A stretch of DNA of 64,000 nucleotides from Prorocentrum cordatum (Eukaryota; Sar; Dinophyceae; Prorocentrales; Prorocentraceae): the NCBI GenBank assembly GCA_963575745.1, contig CAUYUJ010014196.1:1-64000 (forward strand). Reading direction: 5' to 3'. The notes under the pieces are model-generated. The model ran no database searches. It was not told where the DNA came from and was given only the letters and a program-made list of their open reading frames with translations. The position numbers were made by a program, and so were the translations under genes. How positions within the stretch are numbered: position 1 is the first letter of the stretch; each line of letters starts with the position of its first letter. Below, one piece after another: positions 42,540 through 52,604 of this stretch.

Positions 42540-43740
42540 GGCCTAATAGGCAGCTCCACCGAAGGCCCCAGTGGTAGCAGCACCCACATGCGGTTCAACC
42601 CCTATTTCGTCACACCCCTCACACGTTTCATGGCACCATAGGGGGCCCCACCGAGAGCCCCAGTGGCAGCGCCCGCATGCAGTTCCATCCTCCATTTAGG
42701 CACACCCCTCACACGTTTCGCGACCCCATAAGGAACTCCACCTAAGGCCCCAGTTGAAGCGCCCGCATGCAGTTCCACCCCCCTTCCGGTGCATCCCTCA
42801 CACGCTTCGTGGTTTTTTTAGAGCCCCACCGAAGGCCCCAGTGGCAGCGCCCGCATGCAGTGCCACCCCCCATTCAGGCACACCCGTCGCACGTTTCGTG
42901 GCCCCATATGGAGCTCCACCGAAGACCCCAGTGGCAGCGCCCGCATGCAGTTCCACCCCCGTCCAGGTGCACCCCTCACAGGCTTCGTGGCCCCATAGGG
43001 AGCTCCACTGAAGGCACCAGTGGCAGCGCCCGCATGCGGTTCCACCCCCAATTTCGGTGCACCCCTCACACGTTTCGTGGCCCAAAAGAGAGCTCCACCC
43101 AAGGCTCCAGGGGCAGCGCCCGCACACAATTTCACCCCCAGTCGGGCACAACCCTTTACGCAATTAGTGGGCCCATAAGGAGCCCCACCTCAGGCCCCAA
43201 TGGCAGCGCCCGAGTACGGTTCCACCCGCTACACCCCTCACACGGTTTGTGGCCCCATAGGAAGCCCCACCGAAGGCTCCAGCGGCAGCGCCCACATGCG
43301 GTTCAACCTCTATTTCGTCACACCCCTCACACGTTTCGTGGCGCTCTAAGGAGCTCCACCGAGTGCCCCAGTGGTAGCGCCCGCATGCGGTTCCACCCTC
43401 CATTTCGGCACAACCCTCATACGCTTCGTGGCCCCTTATGGAGCTCCACCGAAGGCCCCAGCAGCAGCGCCCGCATGCGATTCAACCCCTATTTCGACAC
43501 ACGCCCATCACACGTTTCATGGCCCCATTGGGAGCCCCTCCGAGGGCACCGGTGGCAGCGCCCGCATGCAGTTCCACCCTCCATTTCGGCGAACCCCTCA
43601 CACGCGCCGTGGCCCCATAGGGAGCCGCACCGAAAGCCCCAGCGGCAGCGCCCGCATGGCGGTCCCGCCACATTCCGGGACACCCTTCACGCACTTCGTG
43701 GCCCCATCAGAAAATCCACCGACGGCAAAACTCACACCGA
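42540..43740. repeat. Satellite of ~90-bp units, about 13 copies
   Basis: Units at 88-91 bp spacing carry GGCAGCGCCCGCATGC, AGTTCCACCCCC, CACACCCCTCACACG, TTTCGTGGCCCCATA and GGAGCTCCACCGAAGGCCCC. A 90-bp period keeps frame, so the plus strand reads up to 338 codons as ~30-residue repeats (motifs GPIGSSTEG, SGSARM, FHPPFRHTPH). Occasional 88- and 91-bp units shift the frame, and no start or splice context stands out. Repeat-derived peptide coding is possible but unproven. Confidence 0.85.
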
Positions 43741-43959
43741 CGGTACCCACAATTGCATGTGGTTGGGCCCTTCGCCAGTCTAATTTCTCCAGACGGCCAC
43801 GATCCCTTCTTCACTGAAGTGCACATCGCTGCGCTCAAACTCATGTCCCAGATGCATCTTTCCGAGGAGCCCATTGGAATACGTAGGAATGCACGTTTTC
43901 ACTAGCCGACCTCCTCCTCCTCCTCCTCGACCCGCCTCTTCACTTGTGCTGCTATTAAA

Positions 43960-44172
<213 letters not shown>

Positions 44173-44228
44173 CGTTGCCTCTGACGGCAGCGCCGGGCCC
44201 CCTCGGACGCCGAGGCGCGCGGAAAATC

Positions 44229-45961
44229 TCACGCCACGGACGCCTCCTCCTCGCTCTGGGGCGCCTCCTCCTCACTCTGCAGCCCCGACTGGATGATCCT
44301 CTGGGCCTCCTCCACCTGGCGCTTGAACGCCTCGCGGCGTGCCTCCGCCTTCTCCAAGTCGTCGGCCTTCTGCCTGGCCACCTCGGCGTTCCACTTGTCC
44401 TCCTTGGCCTGCACCTTCACAACCTCCTCCGCGGGCAGGTAGCGGACGCGCTTCTTGTGGACCTTCTCTTAGCGGACGAAGAGCGGTCCCGCATATACGC
44501 TGCTCCGCAGTCGGGGACGCGTGCCCCATGGCGGCTGGAAAGTTTCTTCTCCGACGCGCCACGGGGGGTGTACGGTCGGGAACTGTTTTGCTTAGCGTGT
44601 CGCGGCGGTGGCCCCGCGACGCCGTCCGTTGATGCCGTTTGCTCTTGCATCGAGGAAAAAACTGGATTGACAGAGCCATGTCACTGGAGATCTGGGCTCG
44701 CTCACTCAAGCCCACCTTCGGGGTCCCGTCAGGGACGTTTGCATGCCGTCGGGGATCTTCTGACCCGGGTCAATCCAGACCCGGGTCAGTCAAGCCTGCA
44801 GGATCCTGCAAGCTCCTGCAAAATCCTGCACCCAAACCCGGGTCAATGCGAAGGATCCTGCAGGATCCTGCAGGATCCTGCACCCAAACCCGGGTCAATG
44901 CGACCCTGGCCCTGCAGTATCCTGCAAGATCGGGCGCTCTGGCTGACCCCCGTTTGCATTGACCCCCGTCTCGAGGCTTCCGATGCCGTGTCGCGGCGGC
45001 GGCCCCGGCGACACGCCATGCTGCCCTGCGAGCGGAGAGCGTGTCGCTCCGCTCCGCGGAGCGGGAGGCTGCGCACGGCTCGGGACGTCGACGCCCGGGA
45101 ACTGGGGCGGAGTCGGCGTGTCGCACCCGCCGCCTGGCGGGCCAGAACTGGTGGAGCGACACGCCAAGCCAAAGTTCCTGACCATAGATCGCGTGTGAGG
45201 TGTCTGGCAGGCCTGCAGTTCTCGAGGGGCGACGCCCCCCATTTCCCCCCCCCCCCCCCGGCGCACGCCGCGTTACAAAAAACCGAACCTCATCAAAGTT
45301 CATCCAGGCGCCCTGCTCGGCCTCCAGATCCCCCGAGACCGCTCCAGGACACGGCTGCGAAGAGTCCCCAGGACCAGCCAAAGAAGGCTGGAAAGTTGAT
45401 ATCCCGACGCGCACCGCGGGGTGCAAACTTTCCAACCGCCCTGAGACAAGCGCCCACAGCTCGGCGGCGAGCGAGGACGGGAAGTGAGAAGAAGGCGCTC
45501 GCAGCAGGCGGCGGGACTTCCCAGGAGCCCTCGCGCCGTCTGAAGTTTTTCGTGTCTTCCGGACAGGCTCAGAACACTTCTCGGAAGGCCGGGGGACTTC
45601 CGAGCCTTCTGAGAAGGCCTTTCCCCTTTCACTTCCCCCCTGGGCTCGCCGCCGAACAAGGGCGGACCACACGATATCTTCCACGATAAACCCAACCCTG
45701 AGACCCCAGGACGTCCATTGATTTGTTGCGTAGGAGCGTCACGCTTTCCATGGCAGAGCCATCGAAACCCAAGACACCCAGGGCACCCTGGAGGCAAGCA
45801 AGGTGTTTCGTGGCATGCGTCTCCACTGTACCCTTCTTCGTCCGCTGGACCTGGCTCTGCTTCTTCCGCTCGACCCGGAGCCTGCGCCGCTCCGCTGCCG
45901 CCTCGGTGGCGTTGTAGCCGTTCTCCTGCTGCAGCTCGCGCACGCGCTGGGCCCACATGTC
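44229..45961 (-). CDS. Candidate two-exon 3' end of a host gene, basic/coiled-coil protein
   Basis: Exon A is 45961-45832 (130 nt), after a pyrimidine-rich TCCTTCCGAG acceptor. It encodes MWAQRVRELQQENGYN, then a charged helix (ERRRLRVERKKQSQV). It ends in phase 1 at a GGTACAG donor (intron from 45831). Exon B is 44467-44229, after a CTAAG acceptor at 44468-44469, and it restores the phase. It encodes KVHKKRVRYLPAEEVVK, a long charged helix (ARREAFKRQVEEAQRI) and an acidic tail with two SEEEA repeats, ending in a stop. Splice phase, composition and length agree. The 1.36-kb intron holds the W5 copy at its 5' edge, a W7 element and a GGATCCTGCA minisatellite. The 5' exons would lie right of the ATGT array and were not found. 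The sequence resembles small basic organellar or ribosome-associated proteins only in a general way. No family is claimed. Confidence 0.6.
44560..45190. mobile_element. Element family W7 copy 3, expanded
   Basis: The left end is GTACGGTCGGGAACTGTTTT then GCTTAGCG. The right end GGCTTGGCGTGTCGCTCCACC is read on the minus strand, after ATGGTCAGGAACTTT. It is longer than copy 1 because of inserted sequence, including GCATCGAGGAAAAAACTGG and a minisatellite. It lies within the presumed intron. Confidence 0.6.
44760..44960. repeat. GGATCCTGCA / CCCGGGTCAATG minisatellite
   Basis: Alternating short units: GATCCTGCAG (several tandem copies) and AAACCCGGGTCAATGCGA (three copies), inside the W7 element. 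Confidence 0.85.
45661..45830. mobile_element. TACAGT-ended MITE, family W5 copy 3
   Basis: The right end reads TACAGTGGAGACGCATGCC on the minus strand. The body AACCCTGAGACCCCAGGACG and GTCACGCTTTCCATGGCAGA matches the other copies. The left terminal bases have decayed. The right terminus coincides with the 5' splice site of the candidate gene on the minus strand. Confidence 0.7.
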
Positions 45962-45989
45962 CTCGGAAGGACAAAAGAATACGAGGCAG

Positions 45990-46915
45990 GAATCAACACA
46001 TGTATGTATGTATGCATGCATGCATGCATGCATGCATGCATGCATGTATCTATGTATGCATGTGTATGTATGTATATACGTACGTACGTATGTCTGTACG
46101 ATGTATAGAAATATGTGTATATGCATGTTTGTATGTATGTGTGTATGCATGTGTGGACGTGTGTGCATGCATGTATGCATATATGGTTGAATGTATGTAT
46201 ATGTGTATGAATGTATGCATGTATATCTGTATATGTGTATGCAAGTGTGTATGCATGTATGTATGCATGTATGCATGTATGTGTATGTATGTATGCATGT
46301 ATGCATTCATGTATGTATGTATGTATGTATGTGTGCGTGTGTATGTATGTATGTATGTATGTATGTATGTATGTATACATGCATGCATGCATCTATGTAT
46401 GTGTGTATGTATGTATGAATGTGTGTATGGATGTGTGTATGCATGCATGTGTGTAGGTATGTGCGTATGCATGTGTGTATGTGTGTATGTATGTATGGAT
46501 GCATGCATGTATGTTTGTGAGTATGTATGTATGTATGTATGTATGCATGCATGCATGCATGCATGCATGTATGTATGTATGTATGTGTGTGCGCATGTGT
46601 GTATGTGGATACATGTCTGTATACATGTACGTACGCAGATACGTATGTATGCATGCACGTATGTATATATGCATGCTGTATGTGTAGATGCATGTATGTA
46701 TGGGTGTGCGTATGTATGTGTGTATGTATGTGTGTATGTATGTACCTATGTATGCATGTATGTATGGATATGCGGTTGTATGTTTGTATGTACGCATGCA
46801 TGCATACATGCATGTGTGTATGTATACATGCATGTTTGCAACATCTATACATATATATATGTATGCATACATACATACATATATATATATGCACATACAC
46901 ATATATACACTTGTG
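45990..46915. repeat. (ATGT)n / (GCAT)n array, ~0.9 kb
   Basis: Tetramer repeats TGTA and GCAT with frequent GTGTGTA variants, ending in TATATA. Long Met/Tyr/Cys/Val or His/Thr/Ile frames on both strands are artefacts. It sits directly upstream of candidate exon A, so it is probably intronic or 5' flanking. Confidence 0.97.
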
Positions 46916-46919
46916 ATGC

Positions 46920-47261
46920 CATGATGCGATTGGCTCAGGATTTACCATAATTCCGAGATGCCCTGTTTCAGAAGACCGTGCAAAACAAGTCTGACATTGA
47001 TGAAGCGTTGGCAATTTGGAAAATCCTGGAACGGATTACTATCATGGCTCCGCGCTCGACTCTGAATATCCAGATCCACCGCCTGGGCAATCGACGACCT
47101 GGGACCTCAACGGGCGGTTGATACGGATAGATTCCAGCCCAGTGGGCCCGAATCTATCCACATCCATCGCATGCCGAGGTTCCCAAAGATCGACCCCCCA
47201 GGCGGTGGTTATGGATAAATCCCCACCTCGGAACAAGTCGGCACGCACGTGCACATTCACT
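46920..47261. other. No gene seen
   Basis: Average-composition sequence with an imperfect inverted pair around 47060-47110 and 47100-47215 (CCACCGCCTGGGCAATCGAC versus the inverse of a GATCGACCCCCCAGGCGGTGG-like phrase). No coding region is recognised. Confidence 0.4.
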
Positions 47262-47405
47262 TTGGAAGTCCGCGCGAATTTCTTGGACTGGAGCTGGGCT
47301 GTCCCCTCCCCTGTGCGCGGCGCGCGTCCATGGCGGGGCTGGAGGCGCCCCCAGGGGGGTCCAACGCCGATCCAAGCAATCCGCGCGGACCTCCGAGCGT
47401 TTTGA
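47262..47405. mobile_element. Palindromic element, family W8 copy 3
   Basis: Outer arms GGAAGTCCGCGCGAATTTCT and, read on the minus strand, GCTCGGAGGTCCGCGCGGAT. Inner arms are GCTGGGCTGTCCCCTCCCC and the inverse around CCCAGGGGGGTCCAACG. Confidence 0.6.
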
Positions 47406-47639
47406 CGAACGGACAGCACACCCCATTACTTGTAGACCCGCGCCTCGCGACTTAGGGCTGCGCTATAAGAGTAGGCGCGGGTTGCGGGGCCCCGTGGGGG
47501 GCCCCCGTTCGAGCGGTGACCCCAGCCGACAACACGCACCCACAGCCCTTCCAGAAGTACCCCTCGACAAATATGGGTTCGTATAGGCATGGCTGCTAGT
47601 TGTCAGCTCATGCAGCTCACGCCTGCGAGCATTTTTTGT

Positions 47640-47815
47640 CCGGCTTTTCGACATTGGGCGCCAAGGGGGGGGAAGGGGGGGGTCTGGCTCCAGACCTCTG
47701 CTTAGTGAGACTGTTTGCAAGAGTGCAGCTTCCAGGGGGAGCTTCCACCCGCTCGAAACAGGCGCCAAAAAACAGTCACGATCTACTCCAGGGGGGGTGG
47801 GGTTGGGGGCCCGCG
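47640..47815. repeat. Dispersed repeat W13, copy 2
   Basis: Shares GTCTGGCTCCAGACCTCTGC, CTCGAAACAGGCGCCAAAA and GATCTACTCCAGG with 26690-26880. It has an additional CAAGAGTGCAGCTTCCAGG insertion. Confidence 0.7.
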
Positions 47816-47970
47816 CCGATCGGCAAAACAAGTAATAAAAAACGACCACTTTGCGCAGACTTGTCTTCTCCTGTTCAGGAGGGGGCTCGCCGCGGCCACC
47901 CTCCACCCCGCCTCCTGACGGGGCCCTCACCGCCTCTCCTCGCGCTTCTCTCTCTCCGCCTGATCCCCGG

Positions 47971-48105
47971 GCTTGCCGTCGCTCGGACGTCCATTTCCCG
48001 TGCATTTTTCGATTTCGTGCGTGTTTTTTTTTTTGCTCGATGGTCCAAGATGGTCCTCGATGGTTCTCGCAAAGAAAAAATGCACACGTCCGAGCGATGC
48101 TAAGC
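47971..48105. mobile_element. Palindromic MITE family W4 copy 4
   Basis: The left end is GCTTGCCGTCGCTCGGACGT, and the right end reads GCTTAGCATCGCTCGGACGT on the minus strand. The centre CTCGATGGTCCAAGATGGTC is uninterrupted. Confidence 0.8.
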
Positions 48106-48325
48106 GGGCCGTCTGCGCGGAGACAAGGCGTAGTGAAGGCAGCGCGCGAGCCTGCAGGTCGAGGCCGTGGCAGTGGCTCGGCCGGGAGCCCGTTGCCTCC
48201 TGCTTCGCGATCCCTGGGCTCAGCGCGCACACAGTCAACGCGCGCTGCTAGCACGGCCCCTGACGGGGCCTCTGAGGCAAAAAGCGGCTGCGGAGCTTGG
48301 GAAGCCCCCCTCTTCGGCGACACGG

Positions 48326-48490
48326 AAGAGGGTGACCCTGCGTCAGAGCGGCCTCTGGAGGGCGTCTCTTGGGGGGCCGAACGGGGGACCAGACCCTCAG
48401 GCGCGCAATGCGCTCCCAGCGCATCGCGCTCGGCGATCGGGGGGCCCCATCGGGCCCGCACCAGAGGTCATTATGGCGAAAGGTCACTTG
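48326..48490. mobile_element. MITE-like element, family W9 copy 2
   Basis: The left end is AAGAGGGTGACCCTGCGTCA, and the right end reads AGTGACCTTTCGCCATAATG on the minus strand. The interior CGCTCGGCGATCGGGGGGCC is shared almost exactly with copy 3. Confidence 0.7.
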
Positions 48491-48495
48491 TATGT

Positions 48496-48679
48496 CTGCA
48501 GTTTGGGCCCGACCACAGGAAACATTCCACGAGAAACCCAACCAAGAGACCCCAGGACGTCCGGTGATTTCTGGCGTGGGAACGTCACGCTTTCCATGGC
48601 AAAACCATCGAAACCCAAGAAACCCAGGGCACCCTGGAGGCAAGCAGGGTGCTTCTTGGCATGGGCCTCCGCGTCTAGT
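48496..48679. mobile_element. TACAGT-ended MITE, family W5 copy 4
   Basis: The body GGGCCCGACCACAGGAAACA, GGGAACGTCACGCTTTCCAT and CCAGGGCACCCTGGAGGCAA is typical of W5. Both termini are mutated (TGCAGTTTGGG on the left, CCTCCGCGTCTA on the right). It abuts the W9 copy on its left. Confidence 0.7.
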
Positions 48680-48960
48680 CGAGCCCCTTGGGCACGTCAC
48701 GCTTCGCATCGGCGCCGGCTGGGCATCGGCCATCCCCAGGCGTTCCCAGACGGCGCCTGCACGAGTCGTGACGTGCGCGACCAGCCCCGCCGCCCCCACT
48801 TTACCCCATGACTCGCGCCGGCGCCGTCTGGGAATCAGCGAATCCTGTGCGTTCCCAGACGGCGCATGCGCGAGTCGCGGCGTAACAGGCTCCCAAGGGG
48901 TAAACAACTGATTTTCAGGGGGCGCAAAAATGTATTTTCAGGGAGGGCGCAACGTCGATA
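48680..48960. repeat. Dispersed repeat W12, copy 1
   Basis: Contains CACGTCACGCTTCGCATCGG, GCGTTCCCAGACGGCGCCTG, an inverted near-copy of the same block, then GCGAGTCGCGGCGTAACAGG and CTGATTTTCAGGG. Parts recur at 49185-49600, where a W2 element has inserted. Confidence 0.7.
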
Positions 48961-49015
48961 ACTTGCGCGACCGGCCCCGCCGCCCCCTCTTTAACCCCCC
49001 CTTTCGGCAACGCGC

Positions 49016-49177
49016 AAGAGCGACCCTGGGTAAGAGTGACCTCCGGCGCGCGTCTCTTGGGGAGCCGAACGGGGGACCAAACACAAGCGCGCAATGCGCT
49101 CCTGGCGCATCGCGCTCGGCGATCGGGGGGCCCCATCGGGCCCGCACCAAAGGTCACTCTGGCGAAAGGTCCCTCTT
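49016..49177. mobile_element. MITE-like element, family W9 copy 3
   Basis: A 162-bp element. The left end is AAGAGCGACCCTGGGTAAGA then GTGACCTCCGG. The right end reads AAGAGGGACCTTTCGCCAGA then GTGACCTTTGG on the minus strand. About 35 bp of imperfect inverted repeat. Confidence 0.75.
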
Positions 49178-49184
49178 ACGTCCA

Positions 49185-49600
49185 GTCGAGCCCTTGCGCA
49201 CGTCGCGATTCGCGCCGGCGCCTTCTGGGCATCAGCCATTCCCAGGCGTTCCCAGACAGCGCCTGCGCGAGTCGTGTTTGGACGCCCGAAATGGGTACGG
49301 AAAAAATGGGTACAATGCCCAACAACAACTGTTGTCCCAAACCAGCAGCGGCCGCTGCTGGGCAGGCGGCCTTCTGTCTCAAACGAACACAGGCCGCGGC
49401 GGCGCCGACAGCGAGTCCTGTTCAAAATGAACAGGAACTGCTGTTGGGCATTGTACCCATTCTTTCCGTACCCATATCGGGCGTCCAGATCGTGGCGTGA
49501 CAGGCTCCCTCTCCCCTTCCCCCGCCCCCCCGGTCACACCCGCTATCGCCAGGGGGTAAAAAACTGATTTCCAGGGAGGGCGCAGCGCCCATCCAAGACA
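49185..49600. repeat. Dispersed repeat W12, copy 2, split by a W2 insertion
   Basis: The left part (49185-49276) shares CGCGCCGGCGCCTTCTGGGC, GCGTTCCCAGACAGCGCCTG and GCGAGTCGTG with copy 1. The right part (49490 on) resumes TCGTGGCGTGACAGGCTCCC and later CTGATTTCCAGGG. Confidence 0.75.
49277..49489. mobile_element. MITE-like element, family W2 copy 3, well preserved
   Basis: A 213-bp palindrome with ~50-bp arms. The left arm begins TTTGGACGCCCGAAATGGGT, and the right, on the minus strand, begins TCTGGACGCCCGATATGGGT. Inner arm sequence includes AATGGGTACAATGCCCAACA. The 5-bp duplication TCGTG lies at 49272-49276 and 49490-49494. The related repeat copy at 48680-48960 shows the uninterrupted site. 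Confidence 0.88.
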
Positions 49601-50228
49601 TCCGCGTGGACCTCCGAGAAGTCTACGGCCGCGCGGCCCATGCTTCGAGGCGGGAGAGAAAGAGAGAGGACGGATCGAGAAGGAGGGCAAAGTAAGGAGG
49701 ATGCAGGATTGGGGATCGCGTATCGCGGTTAATGCCGATCTCCCTTCTTCGAGTCCTTCCACTCCGAGGTCTTCTTCGCCCACGCCTTGCTGCGCTCGAT
49801 GTTGGACGCGGTCTGGCTGTCATGCGCCTGACGGTGGGGCGCTGAGGTGGGTCGGGGGCAGAAGGAGGTGGGGTTCGAGGGAAGCCGTTCGATGATCCCC
49901 AGAAAGTGTGGGCGCCAACCTTGGCTTGTCCATCGAGGCCCTTCGACGCGAGGCAACGTAGTAAAGGGCCGACGCAGGCTACTTGCTATCGGTGGAACAG
50001 GAGAGCGTTCGATATTTGCCGCGATAATGGCCATTGCCAGCCCTGGCCGCCTTCCCCCCCAAAGGTAACGTCATGATTCGGTCACCTCCGGAAAGTTCTG
50101 GGTTATTCCTTAACGCTCCGATACAGCGCTGGCCCGAAACGGAACGTCACCGGCCCCCCGCCCACCACCCCACCCCTCCGGTAACGCCCGTTATCGCCCA
50201 GGAAAGAAAAGCGTTCCCAAGTACGGAG
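49601..50228. other. No gene seen
   Basis: Short overlapping frames on both strands, none with a domain. The phrases CCATTGCCAGCCCTGGCCGC and CGTTATCGCCCAGGAA are unremarkable. Confidence 0.4.
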
Positions 50229-50293
50229 CAACACAAACACACAGACACACACACACACAAGCACACACACACGCACATGCACACGCACACACA
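50229..50293. repeat. (CA)n microsatellite
   Basis: CA dinucleotides with G interruptions, about 65 bp. Confidence 0.93.
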
Positions 50294-50549
50294 CCACCTT
50301 GCTAACACACGTTCCGAGGAGCTTCGAAGCGTTCTATCAACGGCGCCTGGGAGAGGGATGTGCTCCATCTTCCCCAGACATCCTCCGATATGATTGCTGT
50401 TCAATCCGCGGCCCGATCCAAGGCGGTAGATTTGCGCCCCAGCCCCATGTTTGCTAGCTCCGGGGCCCGATAATGGCCCCAGAAATGGAGATCGAGGGAA
50501 AACTGCGGGGTTGAAATAAATCCAGAAGACAGCCAAAAATACACATCCT

Positions 50550-50873
50550 GCGGTCATCGCGATTATATATGGTCGAGGGTTTGGGCCCCCCCCCACCCCC
50601 CCCCCAAATGCTAATGCCATCGGGCTCCCCCCCCCACGCGATGCCCCCCCCCCCCCTGTGGGCGTGGGCGTGGCGTGGTGGCTCCCCCCCCTGTGGATGT
50701 GGTGGTGGGCGTGGTGTGTTGCTGTGGGTGTGTGCGGGGTGACGCCATGGTCCTCCTCCCCCCCTCCCTCCCCCCCTGTGGGTGCGGTGTGGGTGCGGCG
50801 TGTGGCTGGGATTGGCGTCATTTTGACAGCCCCCAGTGCTCGACGTCGTCGCCGCCGCCGCCGGTGGTGCCGA

Positions 50874-50935
<62 letters not shown>

Positions 50936-50937
50936 GT

Positions 50938-50989
<52 letters not shown>

Positions 50990-51228
50990 TTGCCGTCCTC
51001 TCCTCCTCCTCCTTCCTCCTCCTCCTCCTCCTCCTCCTCCTCCTCTCCTCCTCCTATCTGGGGGGGGGCGAGGACCCTGGGACCCATCCCATCTGGGGGG
51101 GGGGGCCCGAGGACCTGGAGCCCGCGATCATATATGATCCAGGGTCGAGGGCCCACGGCCCCCCCCCCCCCCAGATGGTATGGTCCCAGGATTCCTCGGC
51201 CCCCCCCCCCAGATGGTATGGTCCCAGA

Positions 51229-51312
<84 letters not shown>

Positions 51313-51755
51313 CACGACGACGACAACGACGGCTGCGGCGGCGACGACGCCGGCGGCGGCGGCGACGACGACGATGACGACGATGACGACGGCGACGACG
51401 ACGATGACGACGACGACGATGACGACGACGACGAGGACGACGAGGACGACGAGGACGACGAGGAAGACGAGGACGAGGACGAGGACGACGACGACGACGA
51501 CGACCTCCGAACCACCACAGCACCACACCACATCCACAGGGGGGGGGAGGGGGGCACCGCAGCGCAGCACCACGCCACGCCCACCTCTGAACCACCACAG
51601 CACCACACCACATCCACAGGGGGGGAGGGGAACCGCAGCGCAGCACCACGCCACGCCCACAGGGGGGGGCGGGGGGGACCATCGCGCGGGGGGGGGCCCA
51701 ATGGCATCAGCATTGGGGGGGGGGGGCCCAAGCCCTGGACCATATATGAGTGGCG
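50550..51755. repeat. ~1.2-kb imperfect palindrome with triplet-repeat arms
   Basis: The outer left segment (ATATATGGTCGAGGGTTTGG, AATGCTAATGCCATCGGGC, CTGTGGGCGTGGCGTGGTG) is matched in inverse order on the right (CACCACGCCACGCCCACAGG, CCAATGGCATCAGCATTGGG, CCCTGGACCATATATGA). Inside, a (GTC)n run at 50868-50993 on the left faces a (GAC)n run at 51227-51505 on the right. The centre near 51133 is the perfect palindrome GATCATATATGATC. Long C and G runs flank each block. The Asp, Thr, Ser and Val homopolymer frames here are artefacts. Confidence 0.85.
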
Positions 51756-51865
51756 CTGGACCGCCCTCCCTGGTGCGCGGAGCGCGCCAGGGCCGGCGCC
51801 AGAGGCGCCGCCAGGGAGGCCCAGCGCCGATACAAGAAATCCGCGCGGACCTCAAAGAAATCAGA
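51746..51865. mobile_element. Palindromic element, family W8 copy 4
   Basis: Contains GGCGCTGGACCGCCCTCCCT, GGCGCCAGAGGCGCCGCC and AAGAAATCCGCGCGGACCTC. Its left outer arm appears lost at the junction with the large palindrome. Confidence 0.5.
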
Positions 51866-51879
51866 ATGATGCCATTCGT

Positions 51880-52145
51880 TGTTGCATCGAGGAAAAACTG
51901 GACTGACAAAACCACATCGTTGGAGATCTGCGCTCGCTCACTTGGACCCACGTTTGGGGTCCAGCGGCGGCCTTGGCGACACGCTGAGCCTTGCAAGCGG
52001 ATAGCGCGTCGCTCCGCTCCGCGGGGCGGAAGACCGTGAGAGGCTCGGGGCGTTAACGCTCGGGAATGGGACGTGGATAAGCGTGCCGCGCCGCAGCGTG
52101 GCGGGCCAGGACTGGCGGACCGAGACGCTGAGCCAAACCTGAGGG
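51880..52145. mobile_element. Element family W7 copy 4
   Basis: Shares TTGCATCGAGGAAAAACTGG and GGAGATCTGCGCTCGCTCAC with the 44560 copy. It also has GGATAGCGCGTCGCTCCGCT and GGGCCAGGACTGGCGGACCG. The right end is GACGCTGAGCCAAACCTGAG. Confidence 0.55.
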
Positions 52146-52170
52146 ACGACGATCGGGGGGGACCAGCTGA

Positions 52171-52347
52171 AGCAAGGGCTCCCAACTTCGCGCTTCGCGC
52201 TGCGCGAAGCGCGAAGCGCGAATAACTTCGCGCTCTCGCGCCGCCCTCCCAAAGGGAGAATAGGAGGACGAGGAGGAGGGGGAGAAGGAACGAGGACCGC
52301 GAAGCGCGAAGCGCGAATAACTTCGCGCCCTCATGGGAGCCCTTGCT
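52171..52347. mobile_element. Inverted-repeat element with GCGCGAAGC hairpins
   Basis: A perfect 14-bp terminal inverted repeat AGCAAGGGCTCCCA (52171-52184) and TGGGAGCCCTTGCT (52334-52347). Adjacent to it is a strong hairpin, CTTCGCGCTTCGCGC facing GCGCGAAGCGCGAAG. The block GCGAAGCGCGAATAACTTCG occurs near both ends. ~28-bp imperfect direct repeats (GAGGGACGACGATCG and GAGGGACAACGATCG) flank the element. Confidence 0.7.
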
Positions 52348-52464
52348 GAAGAGGGACAACGATCGAGCCGGAACCAGCGATACATCCATCGCCGGTAGGT
52401 CGGCGATGGGCCCCGGATAGCAGATCCGCACGCTCCTGGGTGGGGTGGGTCATCGGGCCCCCAT

Positions 52465-52604
52465 CTTGCCGTCGCTCTTTCGGACGTCCCTTTCCCGTGC
52501 ATTTTTCGATTTCGTGCGTGTGTGTTTTTTTTTGCTCGATGTTCCAGGATGGTCCTCGATGGCTCTCGCCGAGAAAAAATGCACACGTCCGAGCGGTGCC
52601 AAGC
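52465..52604. mobile_element. Palindromic MITE family W4 copy 5, intact centre
   Basis: The left end is CTTGCCGTCGCTCTTTCGGA, and the right end reads CTTGGCACCGCTCGGACGTG on the minus strand. The centre CTCGATGTTCCAGGATGGTC has a single AGGAT and serves as the empty site for the W3 insertion at 18787. Confidence 0.8.
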
